Source: Oscillospiraceae bacterium (GTDB lineage Bacteria > Bacillota > Clostridia > Oscillospirales > Acutalibacteraceae). From it: a stretch of DNA of 64,000 bases. Below, one piece after another: positions 24,271 to 32,254 of this stretch. A program made the position numbers and the translations under genes. The number at the start of each line of letters is the position of its first letter. The first letter of the stretch is position 1. Location of the stretch: assembly GCA_015066105.1 (NCBI GenBank), contig SVOY01000007.1, positions 56,817-120,816 on the forward strand, read 5' to 3'. The notes beneath the pieces are model-generated. The model was not told the DNA's origin and searched no databases. It worked only from the letters and a program-made list of their open reading frames with translations.

Positions 24271-25284
24271 TTATTGCTTTTCGTCAATGTCCTTGCCGGC
24301 AAAGGCGTTAAGCTCAAGGCCTGCACGCTTGCCTGCAAGGTATTCGTAATAGCCCTGCGAGCCCACCATTGCCGCATTGTCGCCGCAGAGTGAAAGCTCG
24401 GGAAGATAAAGTCTGTAGCCGTTTGCCTTGCAAAGGCTTTCCATATCCTGCCTTAAAACAGAGTTGGCGGAAACGCCGCCTGCAAGCACAAGGGTTTTGT
24501 AGCCTCTGTCCTTCATAGCCTTTTCGGTGTTTTTGCAAAGGCAGGAGGAAACTGCCTTCATAAAGGATGCACCTAAATCGGGGATGTTGATTTCTCCGTT
24601 TTTCTGCTTTGCGTTGTGGATTGTGTTGATAACGCTCGTCTTAAGGCCGGAGAAGCTGAAGTCATAGGGGCAGCCCTCCACCTTTGGCGTGGGGAACTTA
24701 TAGGCGGTGCTGTTGCCGTCCTTGCACATTCTGTCAAGGTTGAGTCCTCCGGGGTAGGGGATGCCCATTGCACGGGCCGCCTTGTCAAGGGCCTCACCTG
24801 CGGCATCGTCTCTCGTTCTGCCGATAATTTCAAAATCGGTGTAGTCCCTGACCTCAACCATCATTGTGTTGCCACCGCTTACAACAAGGCAGAAGAAGGG
24901 CGGCTTGAGGTCGGCGTGGGTGATATATGAGGCGGCAATGTGGCTTCTCAGATGGTGAACGGGAACAAGAGGCTTGCCCGAAGCAAAGGAAAGCCCCTTT
25001 GCATAGTTTACGCCCACAAGCAGTGCCCCGATAAGTCCGGGTGCATAGGTGACGGCGATTGCCTCAAGGTCATCAAGGGTGGTGTCTGCATCGCTGAGGG
25101 CCTTTTCAACCACCTGCGAAATCGCTTCGGCGTGGCGGCGTGAGGCGATTTCGGGAACGACACCGCCGTAGATTTTATGCTCCTGAACCTGAGAGGAGAT
25201 TACGCTTGAAAGCACTTTTCTGCCGTCTTCAACAACGGCGGCTGCGGTCTCGTCACAGGAGGATTCTATTGCTAAAATTTTCAT
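24271..25284 (-). CDS. tsaD: tRNA N6-threonylcarbamoyladenosine transferase TsaD
   Basis: TsaD transfers the threonylcarbamoyl group to A37 of ANN-decoding tRNAs, together with TsaB and TsaE. The 337-aa product starts MKILAIESSCDETAAAVV, the family's N-terminal signature, and carries the metal-binding pair H111 and H115 in HLRSHIAA. ASKHA fold landmarks are VSGGNTMMVEV, DDAAGEALDKAAR and LAGGVSANSVLR, all intact. It lies 10 bases downstream of rimI, a classic pairing. The partners tsaB and tsaE are not in this window. A GAGGTAAAGG ribosome site precedes the start. Confidence 0.97.
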   Translation of the reverse strand: MKILAIESSCDETAAAVVEDGRKVLSSVISSQVQEHKIYGGVVPEIASRRHAEAISQVVEKALSDADTTLDDLEAIAVTYAPGLIGALLVGVNYAKGLSFASGKPLVPVHHLRSHIAASYITHADLKPPFFCLVVSGGNTMMVEVRDYTDFEIIGRTRDDAAGEALDKAARAMGIPYPGGLNLDRMCKDGNSTAYKFPTPKVEGCPYDFSFSGLKTSVINTIHNAKQKNGEINIPDLGASFMKAVSSCLCKNTEKAMKDRGYKTLVLAGGVSANSVLRQDMESLCKANGYRLYLPELSLCGDNAAMVGSQGYYEYLAGKRAGLELNAFAGKDIDEKQ

Positions 25285-25294
25285 ATCCTTTACC

Positions 25295-25744
25295 TCAGAA
25301 ATATTTTGTCATTATAAGTGCGTTTTCAGTGGGTGCGGAGTAGAAGTCCTTTCTTTCTCCTATTCCCTCAAAGCCGCATTTTTCATAAAGGCTTATTGCG
25401 GGACGGTTGCTCACTCTTACCTCAAGGGTGATAAAGCTGCAGCCCTTTTTCTTTGCAACGCTCAGTGCGTTTTCAACAAGGCTTTTGCCGAAGCCCTGCT
25501 TTCTGTATTCGCTTTTAACGGCAACGTTTGCAATGTAACATTCATCAAGCACAATGTGCATACCCATATAGGCGGCAACAGTCTTGTCCCTTTCAAGCAC
25601 AAAAAACTCCGCCGAGGGGTTAAGCGTTTCGTTTAAAAGGCCGTTCTGCGTCCAGGGAGAAGAAAAACATTCCTTTTCAATTTCCGCAACGGCAGGGACG
25701 TCCTCGGCTGTCATTTTGCGTATTACAAAACCGGTGTATTCCAT
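25295..25744 (-). CDS. rimI: ribosomal-protein-alanine N-acetyltransferase
   Basis: A GNAT-family N-terminal acetyltransferase of the RimI type, 149 aa from the ATG at 25744. The acetyl-CoA motif is YRKQGFGKSL, preceded by the beta-strand CYIANVAVKSEY, and the end shows RPAISLYEKCGFEGIGERKDFY, a RimI hallmark. I prefer the ATG over the GTG three codons upstream because GAGG lies eight bases before it. Adjacency to tsaD is conserved across bacteria. The function on ribosomal protein S18 is known for E. coli and inferred here. Confidence 0.93.
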   Translation of the reverse strand: MEYTGFVIRKMTAEDVPAVAEIEKECFSSPWTQNGLLNETLNPSAEFFVLERDKTVAAYMGMHIVLDECYIANVAVKSEYRKQGFGKSLVENALSVAKKKGCSFITLEVRVSNRPAISLYEKCGFEGIGERKDFYSAPTENALIMTKYF

Positions 25745-25766
25745 TTGCTTCACCTCATCTCCCTAT

Positions 25767-25795
25767 AGTATAAATTTTTCTCGGTTAAAAGTAAA
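25767..25795 (-). promoter_or_regulatory. promoter of rimI-tsaD
   Basis: On the minus strand TTTACT and TATACT are separated by 17 bases, ending 22 bases before the rimI ATG. Confidence 0.65.
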
Positions 25796-25927
25796 TAACT
25801 TTTTTCGTTTTTGTGCGGTAAAAAAGAAATTAAAGCAATAAAAATATTTTATTTTTCTTTTTTGTAAATTTCTTTACGGCAACAGTGATGTATAATATCT
25901 GTACATACTTTCAAGGAGGTTAAAACT

Positions 25928-26473
25928 ATGAAAAAACTTTTAGCAGTATTACTTGCAGCTATCTGTGCATTTTCGGCAATTTCCGTTTCTGCCGTCAATA
26001 CAGACGAGCTCGGAAACATTATCGGTGACCACCTCGGTATAACCACTGAAGAGGACGAGGCTGATATCCTCTCCTACGGTATCCACTATGAAATGGCAAT
26101 GCTTTCCACAGTAACTCTTCTTTACAAGCCCTCTGCAAGCATTACCTTCAATGCTCCCACAGATATGGTTGTAACCAACGACTATCCCATCGCCGTTGAC
26201 CACAACTGGGTTTGCTGGAAGGACCAGGCAACAGGCGAGCTTTACTATCCCGGTGATACAATCCACGTAGACGGCAAGGTTACACTCATCGCCGTTTGGG
26301 AAGAGAAGACAGACAACTATCCCGGCTTCATCCGTTCTGCAATTGCAGGTGTGCAGGCTCTTATCAAGCTTATTGAAAAGTTTATGGGCGTGTTCGAGCT
26401 TGTGAATTCAACAGCTCCTTCAGAAGAGGCAACAACCGAACCCACAACATCGGAAATTTACGTTATCGTTTAA
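25928..26473 (+). CDS. small secreted protein with InlB-like domain and C-terminal helix
   Basis: The function is not recognised. The 181-aa product has a signal peptide (residues 1-21, ending SVSA-VN) and one InlB/Listeria-Bacteroides-like beta-grasp unit (~75-120; DHNWVCWKD...YYPGDTIHVDGKVTLIAVWE). A helical segment follows (~127-150, IRSAIAGVQALIKLIEKFMG), then an acidic Thr-rich tail (SEEATTEPTTSEI). The helix is amphipathic and resembles the free-standing small peptides in this window. Ribosome site AAGGAGG and a TATAAT at 25891-25896 precede it. It is monocistronic, ending in a terminator at 26528. Secretion is well supported; the role is unknown. Confidence 0.75.
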   Translation: MKKLLAVLLAAICAFSAISVSAVNTDELGNIIGDHLGITTEEDEADILSYGIHYEMAMLSTVTLLYKPSASITFNAPTDMVVTNDYPIAVDHNWVCWKDQATGELYYPGDTIHVDGKVTLIAVWEEKTDNYPGFIRSAIAGVQALIKLIEKFMGVFELVNSTAPSEEATTEPTTSEIYVIV

Positions 26474-26527
26474 ATCGCCCGAAAAGCAACTGAATACACC
26501 GTGTAACGGTAAAATTTACTAAAGCTG

Positions 26528-26583
26528 AAAACAGATGTAACTTAAGGTGACGCTTCACCCTGAATTACATCTGTTTCGTTTTT
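26528..26583 (+). terminator. terminator of the ACAGATGTAA family
   Basis: AAACAGATGTAA pairs with TTACATCTGTTT, with an inner AAGGTGA/TCACCCT stem, followed by a T-run. Related arms occur at 35607 and 39096. It also faces the convergent fucosidase gene end. Confidence 0.88.
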
Positions 26584-26615
26584 TTATTCTTTTTTACTCT
26601 GTGCCTGAATTTTTG

Positions 26616-29048
26616 TCAGCTGATTTTATAGCTTTTACCCTTTTCGGTTGCAAAGGTTGTTATGCCGTTTTCAAAGGCGGTTTCAATTTCATTGCCCTGT
26701 TCGTCCTCAACAAGCATAATTTTGCCGTCGTATCTGAGCGAGCAGCTGTTTCCGAGATGAGACCTGACCTCGCCCTTTTTCAGCTTGCCGTCTGCCCAGC
26801 TGAGGCTTAACTCAAAGCCGCCGCGCGCACATATACCGCTGATTTCGCCCGTTTTCCAGCTGTCGGGAAGGGCGGGAAGAAGGTGAATGTGGCCGAGATG
26901 ACTTTGCAGAAGCATTTCGCATACGCCTGCGGTGTAACCGAAGTTGCCGTCAATCTGGAAGGGGGGATGAGTACCGAAAAGGTTTTTCAGTATTGTCTTT
27001 TTAAGAATGTTTGTGATGATTTCCTCACAGTCGTTGCCCTGATGAAGCCTTGCATAGGAGAGGAGTCTCACCGCAAGCCCCCAGCCCGTGCTCTTTTTGC
27101 CTCTGTCGTTGAGTGAGGTGAGCGCGGCTTTTTTCATTGCCTCGTTTTCGGTGTCAATCTGTCTGAAGGGGTAGAGGGTGAGAAGATGTGAAAGGTGGCG
27201 GTGCTTTTTCTGCACACCCTTGTTGTAAAAGCCTCTTAAAAGGAAGGAGTCCTCCTCATACCATTCCTTTATCTGGCCCCACTTGCCGATATTTACGCTT
27301 TTGAGAAGGGGGAGCTGTGCCTTTACCGTGTCAATAAGGGCTTTGTTTATTTCGCCTGCAAAGCCGCCCTTTTCAAGGACCTCGGCGGCAAGCAGTAAAT
27401 CCTCATAAAGGTTGCAGATTATGCTCTGGTCGTAGGTGTTGCCCTGAGAAACGGGGCCGTGCTCGGGTGAATAGCCCGGTGAGCAAACGAGCCTGCCCGT
27501 TTTTTTATCCTCATGAAGAAGCTGAGTCCACATAAGCGCACACTCCTCCATTGCGGGGTAAATGTCCTTGCGAAGCTTTTGTGTATCGCCGGTGAAAAGG
27601 TAGTAGTCAAAGCAGTTCTGCAATGCCCAGGCACCGTTTGTCGGTGCCCAGCCCCAACGCCACGATGAGCCGGGAGCCACAAAGCCCAGGGGCGTTACCA
27701 TTGTGTGGAACATAAAGCCCGTAGGCTTTTCGTAGTTGACCTCTTCACCGTCAAATTCGCCTATGCCGAGGGTTTTTGCCGCAACAATTCTGCCCGGCTT
27801 GCGAAGCGAGTTGACAAAGTCAATGTAGGGGAGAGCCGTTTCTGCAAGGTTTGCAACGTAGGCGGGCCAGTAGTTCATCTGAACGTTTACGTTGAAATGG
27901 TAGTCACAGCACCAGGGCGGGTCATTCTTTGCGTTCCATATACCCTGCAGGTTTGCGGGCAGTGAGCCCTCGCGTGAGGACGCGATAAGAAGGTATCTTC
28001 CGTAATGGAACAAAAGGGTGATGAGATTGCGTCTGTATTCTCCCTTTTTTTCAAAGCGGTTGAGCATATGGTCCGTGGGGAGAATAATCTCCTCCTCGCC
28101 GAGATTGAATTTCACTCTGCCGAAAAGCGCCTGATAGTCCTTAAGGTGAGCCTTGTAAAGCTCTGAGAAGGTCTTTTTGCCCGCTTTGCTTACGGTGTCG
28201 AGTGCTTTTTGCAGCGGGTCGCTTCCGTCGCTGAAGCGGGGGAAGTCGTTCACATAGTCCGTGGCAAGGCTTACAATAAAGGTGAAGCTTTTAACGTCCT
28301 TAAGGTGGATTTTGCCGTCTCTTGCGTAAATCTCACCGCTGTCGGAAAAAAAGCTGATTGCCGCGGCATATTTCATTGAGTTTCTGTCGGGGCCCGGCTC
28401 GCCGTCGAGACCCTTGTTTGCGGCAACGGTGCCCTCAAGCGTAAGCGTGTTGCCCTCTGCCTTTATAATTCCGCCGGTCTGCTCGGGCACAATGTAAACT
28501 GCGGCGCAGAAGGTGGCATCCTCGGGGACCTTTTCCTCGTCACCCTTGAGCTTGTTTTCACATTCAATTTTGCCTGCAAAAACATTGTCGGGGTAGGAGA
28601 CAAAGTAGTGACGGGTGTACATCACCTTTTCCTTCTGATAGGAAACCATTGCCGAGGCCGTTGTAAGGTCAAGGTCGCGGATATACTTTTCCGCCTCGCC
28701 GGAGCCGCCGAACTGAACATAAAGGTTCATAAAGCTCTGATAAGCACCGAAGCCCGTCATATCTCCCTCAAGGGCAGACATTTTCTGTGTTGCTGCGGCC
28801 GTGTTGCCCTTGTCAAGCAGCTGCTGAATTTCCTTAAGGGCGGCACCTCTGTCGGCGTTTTTTACACCGCCGTTAAAGCCCACGGCATCCTTGCCGCCGG
28901 ACCAGAGAGTCTTTTCGTTGAAGTGGATAAGCTCGACGTCCTTGCCGCCGAAAACCTTTGCACCTATCCTGCCGTTGCCGAGGGGCAGTGCCTGATTCTC
29001 CCAGCCGAGGTAGCTCATATGGGCAGGCTCCTTATAACATAAAAACAT
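26616..29048 (-). CDS. GH95 alpha-L-fucosidase
   Basis: A glycoside hydrolase family 95 enzyme that hydrolyses alpha-1,2-linked fucose (or related galactose) from host glycans by inversion. The 810-aa product starts at MFLCYKEPAHM, preceded by AAGGAGAAAGCT; a longer in-frame start at 29114 has no site and overlaps the promoter. The N-terminal domain reads LPLGNGRIGAKVFGG and LNEKTLWSGG-like HFNEKTLWSGGKD. The catalytic region includes NVNVQMNYWPAYVANLAE, with the two Asn equivalent to those of the characterised AfcA enzyme, then YSPEHGPVSQGNTYDQSI and FQIDGNFGYTAGV. There is no signal peptide, so it is probably cytoplasmic like the GH20 enzyme. Own promoter; monocistronic. Confidence 0.93.
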   Translation of the reverse strand: MFLCYKEPAHMSYLGWENQALPLGNGRIGAKVFGGKDVELIHFNEKTLWSGGKDAVGFNGGVKNADRGAALKEIQQLLDKGNTAAATQKMSALEGDMTGFGAYQSFMNLYVQFGGSGEAEKYIRDLDLTTASAMVSYQKEKVMYTRHYFVSYPDNVFAGKIECENKLKGDEEKVPEDATFCAAVYIVPEQTGGIIKAEGNTLTLEGTVAANKGLDGEPGPDRNSMKYAAAISFFSDSGEIYARDGKIHLKDVKSFTFIVSLATDYVNDFPRFSDGSDPLQKALDTVSKAGKKTFSELYKAHLKDYQALFGRVKFNLGEEEIILPTDHMLNRFEKKGEYRRNLITLLFHYGRYLLIASSREGSLPANLQGIWNAKNDPPWCCDYHFNVNVQMNYWPAYVANLAETALPYIDFVNSLRKPGRIVAAKTLGIGEFDGEEVNYEKPTGFMFHTMVTPLGFVAPGSSWRWGWAPTNGAWALQNCFDYYLFTGDTQKLRKDIYPAMEECALMWTQLLHEDKKTGRLVCSPGYSPEHGPVSQGNTYDQSIICNLYEDLLLAAEVLEKGGFAGEINKALIDTVKAQLPLLKSVNIGKWGQIKEWYEEDSFLLRGFYNKGVQKKHRHLSHLLTLYPFRQIDTENEAMKKAALTSLNDRGKKSTGWGLAVRLLSYARLHQGNDCEEIITNILKKTILKNLFGTHPPFQIDGNFGYTAGVCEMLLQSHLGHIHLLPALPDSWKTGEISGICARGGFELSLSWADGKLKKGEVRSHLGNSCSLRYDGKIMLVEDEQGNEIETAFENGITTFATEKGKSYKIS

Positions 29049-29085
29049 AGCTTTCTCCTTATGTGTTTTATTCCTGTTACTGATT

Positions 29086-29114
29086 ATTATATATTTTAAA
29101 AATTGATTAGTCAA
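29086..29114 (-). promoter_or_regulatory. promoter of the fucosidase gene
   Basis: On the minus strand TTGACT and TATAAT are separated by 17 bases. TTGACTAATCA here is identical to the -35 region of the deacetylase promoter (20117-20145), hinting at a shared regulator. Confidence 0.75.
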
Positions 29115-29223
29115 GAACGGAAAAATATGAACAAAAAAATTGATTTTTCCTGATTTGTGTGGTAATATATATCATATATGTTTATTTTGAAAGAGGTGTG
29201 CCGTCATAGAGCAGAATTATCTT

Positions 29224-29637
29224 GTGAAAATTGAAACAAAGCAAAGGCTTGACGGCGATGAGGAGAAGCTTCAGGTTATCACTCACGCTTCCTTCAGCGG
29301 CAGCAGAGACGACTACACTCTTATTTACACCGAGGAAAGCCCGGAGGACGGCGAAAGCAAAACCGAATTACGCTGTGAAAAGGGCGAAAAAATTACGGTT
29401 ATCCGCTTTGGCGAGGGTATGACAACCAACCTTATTTTAGAAAAGGGCATACGTCACGCCTCCTGCCACGCAACACCCTACGGCACCTTTTCCATGGGCG
29501 TTGTGGCGCTTGAAATTGATTCGGATATGGACGAAAAGGGCGGAACACTCCATTTTATGTATGCAACGGATATTGAAAACAGCCCCCTCGGAGAAATTAC
29601 CTTTGATTTCACGCTTAAACCCAAAACAGTAACATAA
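29224..29637 (+). CDS. DUF1934 (YwiB-like) beta-barrel protein
   Basis: A 137-aa protein of the DUF1934/YwiB family (calycin-like barrel, function unknown), usually encoded just upstream of argS in Firmicutes, as here. Landmarks are LRCEKGEKITVIRFGE and PYGTFSMGVVALEI. The start is uncertain. The GTG at 29224 lacks a ribosome site, while AAAGAGGTG lies 9 bases upstream of an in-frame ATA at 29206 that would give the extra residues MEQNYL typical of family N-termini. The frame is closed by TGA at 29188. Translation may therefore begin at an unusual ATA codon. argS follows 18 bases after the stop. Confidence 0.85.
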   Translation: MKIETKQRLDGDEEKLQVITHASFSGSRDDYTLIYTEESPEDGESKTELRCEKGEKITVIRFGEGMTTNLILEKGIRHASCHATPYGTFSMGVVALEIDSDMDEKGGTLHFMYATDIENSPLGEITFDFTLKPKTVT

Positions 29638-29655
29638 CGGAGATGAAAAATAAAA

Positions 29656-31395
29656 ATGTCAAGAACAACGGATAAAGCACAAAACCAGATAAAAGAGCTT
29701 GTTTCACAGGCTATAAAAAAAGCTCAGGCGGCTTCACTTCTCCCCGATGCCGAGCCGGCAGAATTTTACGTTGAGGTTCCCGCAGACAGAAACAACGGTG
29801 ACTATTCAACAAATGCGGCAATGGTAAATGCAAGAGCTTTCCGCCTTGCACCGAGAAAAATTGCCGAGCTTATAGCTGAAAACGCAAGCATTGAGGGCAC
29901 TTATTTTGAAAAGATTGAAATTGCAGGCCCCGGCTTTATAAACTTCTTCCTTTCTGACAGCTATTATGCAGATATTCTTTTTGAAATCGGCGAGGATGGC
30001 GAAAGCTACGGCAGAAGCAATTACGGCAAGGGCAAAAGCGTAAATGTGGAATTTGTTTCCGCAAACCCCACGGGCCCTATGCATATGGGTAATGCAAGAG
30101 GCGGCGCCCTCGGCGACTGCCTTGCGGCGGTGCTTGACTATGCAGGCTATGACGTAAAGCGTGAGTTTTACGTGAACGACGCAGGCAATCAGATTGATAA
30201 ATTCTCGCTTTCACTTGATATCCGTTACCGTCAGCTTTGCGGTGAGCAGGTTGAGCTTCCCGAGGACAGCTACCACGGTGAGGATATTACCGAAAGAGCA
30301 CAGCAGTTCAGGGATGTTCACGGCGATTCATATATGGAAAAGCCGGAGGACGAAAGAAGAAGGGCACTTGCTGAATTTGCTCTTCCCCTTAACCTTGAAA
30401 ATATGAAAAAGGCCATGGAAAAGTACAGGATTGATTATGACCTCTGGTTCAGCGAGCTTACGCTTCACAACGGCGGCGAGCTTAAGGAAACCATTGACAT
30501 ACTCACAAAGGGCGGCTATACCTACGAAAAGGACGGAGCTCTCTGGTATAAAAACAAGGAAGTTCAGACAGAAATGCTTCTTGCCGCAGGCAAAAATCAG
30601 GAGTATATTGACAAGCTTGAGTTAAAGGATGACGTGCTTATAAGAGCAAACGGCAATCCCACCTATTTTACCGCCGATATTGCCTACCACAGAAACAAGC
30701 TTGAAAAAAGAGGCTTTGACAAGGCTATTGATGTCTGGGGTGCTGACCACCACGGCCACGTTGCAAGAATGAAGGGTGCAATGAAGGCAGTGGGCATTGA
30801 CCCCGACAGACTCGATATTCTGCTTATGCAGTTTGTACGCCTTGTACGTGACGGCGAGGTTGTAAGAATGAGCAAGCGTACGGGTAAGGCAATCACTCTT
30901 GTTGACCTTCTCAACGAGGTTCCCATTGATGCGGTCCGCTTCCTTTTCAATATGAGAGAGCCGGGCTCACTTATGGACTTTGACCTTGACCTTGCCGTTG
31001 AGCAGACCTCACAGAACCCCGTATATTACTGCCAGTACGCTCACGCAAGAATCTGCAGTATTATTTCAAAGCTTGCCGCTGAGGGCAGATGTGCAAGAGA
31101 ATGCACCGCCGAGGAGCTTATGCTTCTCAGGGCACCCGAGGAAAGGGAGCTTATCAGATATCTTTCAACCCTCGGTGACGTAATCATCGGTGCGGCCAAA
31201 AACTATGACCCCGCAAAGGTTACCCATTATGCGGTTGACCTTGCAACCTATTTCCACAAGTTCTACAACAACTGCCGTGTGGGCGTTGAGGATGAAAGCC
31301 TTATGCAGGCAAGACTCTTCCTTTGCATCTGCACAAGAGACACCCTTAAGAGTATTCTCAATATGCTTAAGGTGAATTCTCCCGAAAGAATGTAA
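29656..31395 (+). CDS. argS: arginyl-tRNA synthetase
   Basis: Charges tRNA-Arg with arginine; a class Ia synthetase of 579 aa. The N-terminal Add1 domain is present. The HIGH-equivalent is in SANPTGPMHMGNARGGALGD, with Asn replacing the second His, a known variation. The KMSK-equivalent is VRMSKRTGKAITL. The C-terminal anticodon-binding DALR domain runs from about 450. It is co-transcribed with the DUF1934 gene 18 bases upstream. It ends without an obvious hairpin before the response-regulator gene. Confidence 0.97.
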   Translation: MSRTTDKAQNQIKELVSQAIKKAQAASLLPDAEPAEFYVEVPADRNNGDYSTNAAMVNARAFRLAPRKIAELIAENASIEGTYFEKIEIAGPGFINFFLSDSYYADILFEIGEDGESYGRSNYGKGKSVNVEFVSANPTGPMHMGNARGGALGDCLAAVLDYAGYDVKREFYVNDAGNQIDKFSLSLDIRYRQLCGEQVELPEDSYHGEDITERAQQFRDVHGDSYMEKPEDERRRALAEFALPLNLENMKKAMEKYRIDYDLWFSELTLHNGGELKETIDILTKGGYTYEKDGALWYKNKEVQTEMLLAAGKNQEYIDKLELKDDVLIRANGNPTYFTADIAYHRNKLEKRGFDKAIDVWGADHHGHVARMKGAMKAVGIDPDRLDILLMQFVRLVRDGEVVRMSKRTGKAITLVDLLNEVPIDAVRFLFNMREPGSLMDFDLDLAVEQTSQNPVYYCQYAHARICSIISKLAAEGRCARECTAEELMLLRAPEERELIRYLSTLGDVIIGAAKNYDPAKVTHYAVDLATYFHKFYNNCRVGVEDESLMQARLFLCICTRDTLKSILNMLKVNSPERM

Positions 31396-31484
31396 AATTC
31401 TTTTTTGATAAATTATATAAAATAAGGTATTTTTAAGCTAAATGACCTAAAATATAAACAAATAAACAAAAAGGAGCCATCGCT

Positions 31485-32174
31485 ATGAATGCAGAAAAAA
31501 TTCTCGTTGTTGATGACGATCTCAACATTTGCGAATTATTAAGACTCTATCTTACAAAGGAAGGCTATAACGTTGTTATTGTAAACGACGGTGCAAGTGC
31601 CGTAACCGCATTCCGTGAGGAAAGCCCCGCACTTGTTCTTCTTGACATTATGCTTCCCAAGCTTGACGGCTGGCAGGTGTGCAGAGAAATCAGAAAATTC
31701 TCAGATGTACCCATTATTATGCTTACTGCAAAGGGTGAGGTTTTTGACAGGGTTCTCGGCCTTGAGCTGGGTGCCGATGACTATGTTGTAAAGCCCTTTG
31801 ATACAAAGGAGATTGTTGCAAGAATCAAGGCTGTTCTTCGCAGAAGCAGCTCAAGCGTAACGGAAGAAATCAAGGAAGTGCATTACGATAAGCTTTCAAT
31901 CAACCTTACAAATTACGAGCTTAAGGTTGCCGGCGTTCAGATTGATACACCGCCCAAAGAGATGGAGCTTATCTTCCACCTTGCAAAAAGCCCCAACAGG
32001 GTTTTCACAAGAGACCAGCTGCTTGATGAGGTATGGGGCTACGATTACTACGGTGACAGCAGAACCGTAGACGTTCACGTAAAGCGCCTTCGTGAAAAGC
32101 TTGAGGGTGTATCCGACAAGTGGGAGCTTCGCACCGTATGGGGCGTAGGCTACAAGTTTGAAACAAAAGACTGA
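31485..32174 (+). CDS. OmpR/PhoB-family response regulator
   Basis: A DNA-binding response regulator of 229 aa. The receiver domain has the acidic pocket VVDDD (~9-12), phospho-acceptor Asp54 in LVLLDIMLPKLDGW, Thr in IIMLTAK and Lys in VVKPFD. The winged-helix output domain occupies ~130-229 (RDQLLDEVWGYDYYGDSRTVDVHVKRLREKL). An AAAAAGGAG site precedes the ATG. The partner kinase gene begins 80 bases after its stop. Its target is unknown, but the adjacent HtrA-type protease gene suggests an envelope-stress regulon. Confidence 0.95.
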   Translation: MNAEKILVVDDDLNICELLRLYLTKEGYNVVIVNDGASAVTAFREESPALVLLDIMLPKLDGWQVCREIRKFSDVPIIMLTAKGEVFDRVLGLELGADDYVVKPFDTKEIVARIKAVLRRSSSSVTEEIKEVHYDKLSINLTNYELKVAGVQIDTPPKEMELIFHLAKSPNRVFTRDQLLDEVWGYDYYGDSRTVDVHVKRLREKLEGVSDKWELRTVWGVGYKFETKD

Positions 32175-32254
32175 TAAGCTTGAGGGCAGGAATAACGTTT
32201 TGTTGTCCCTGCCCGCTTTGAATTGTCCTTGTGTCTGCAGGGAGGGTGCAAAAA

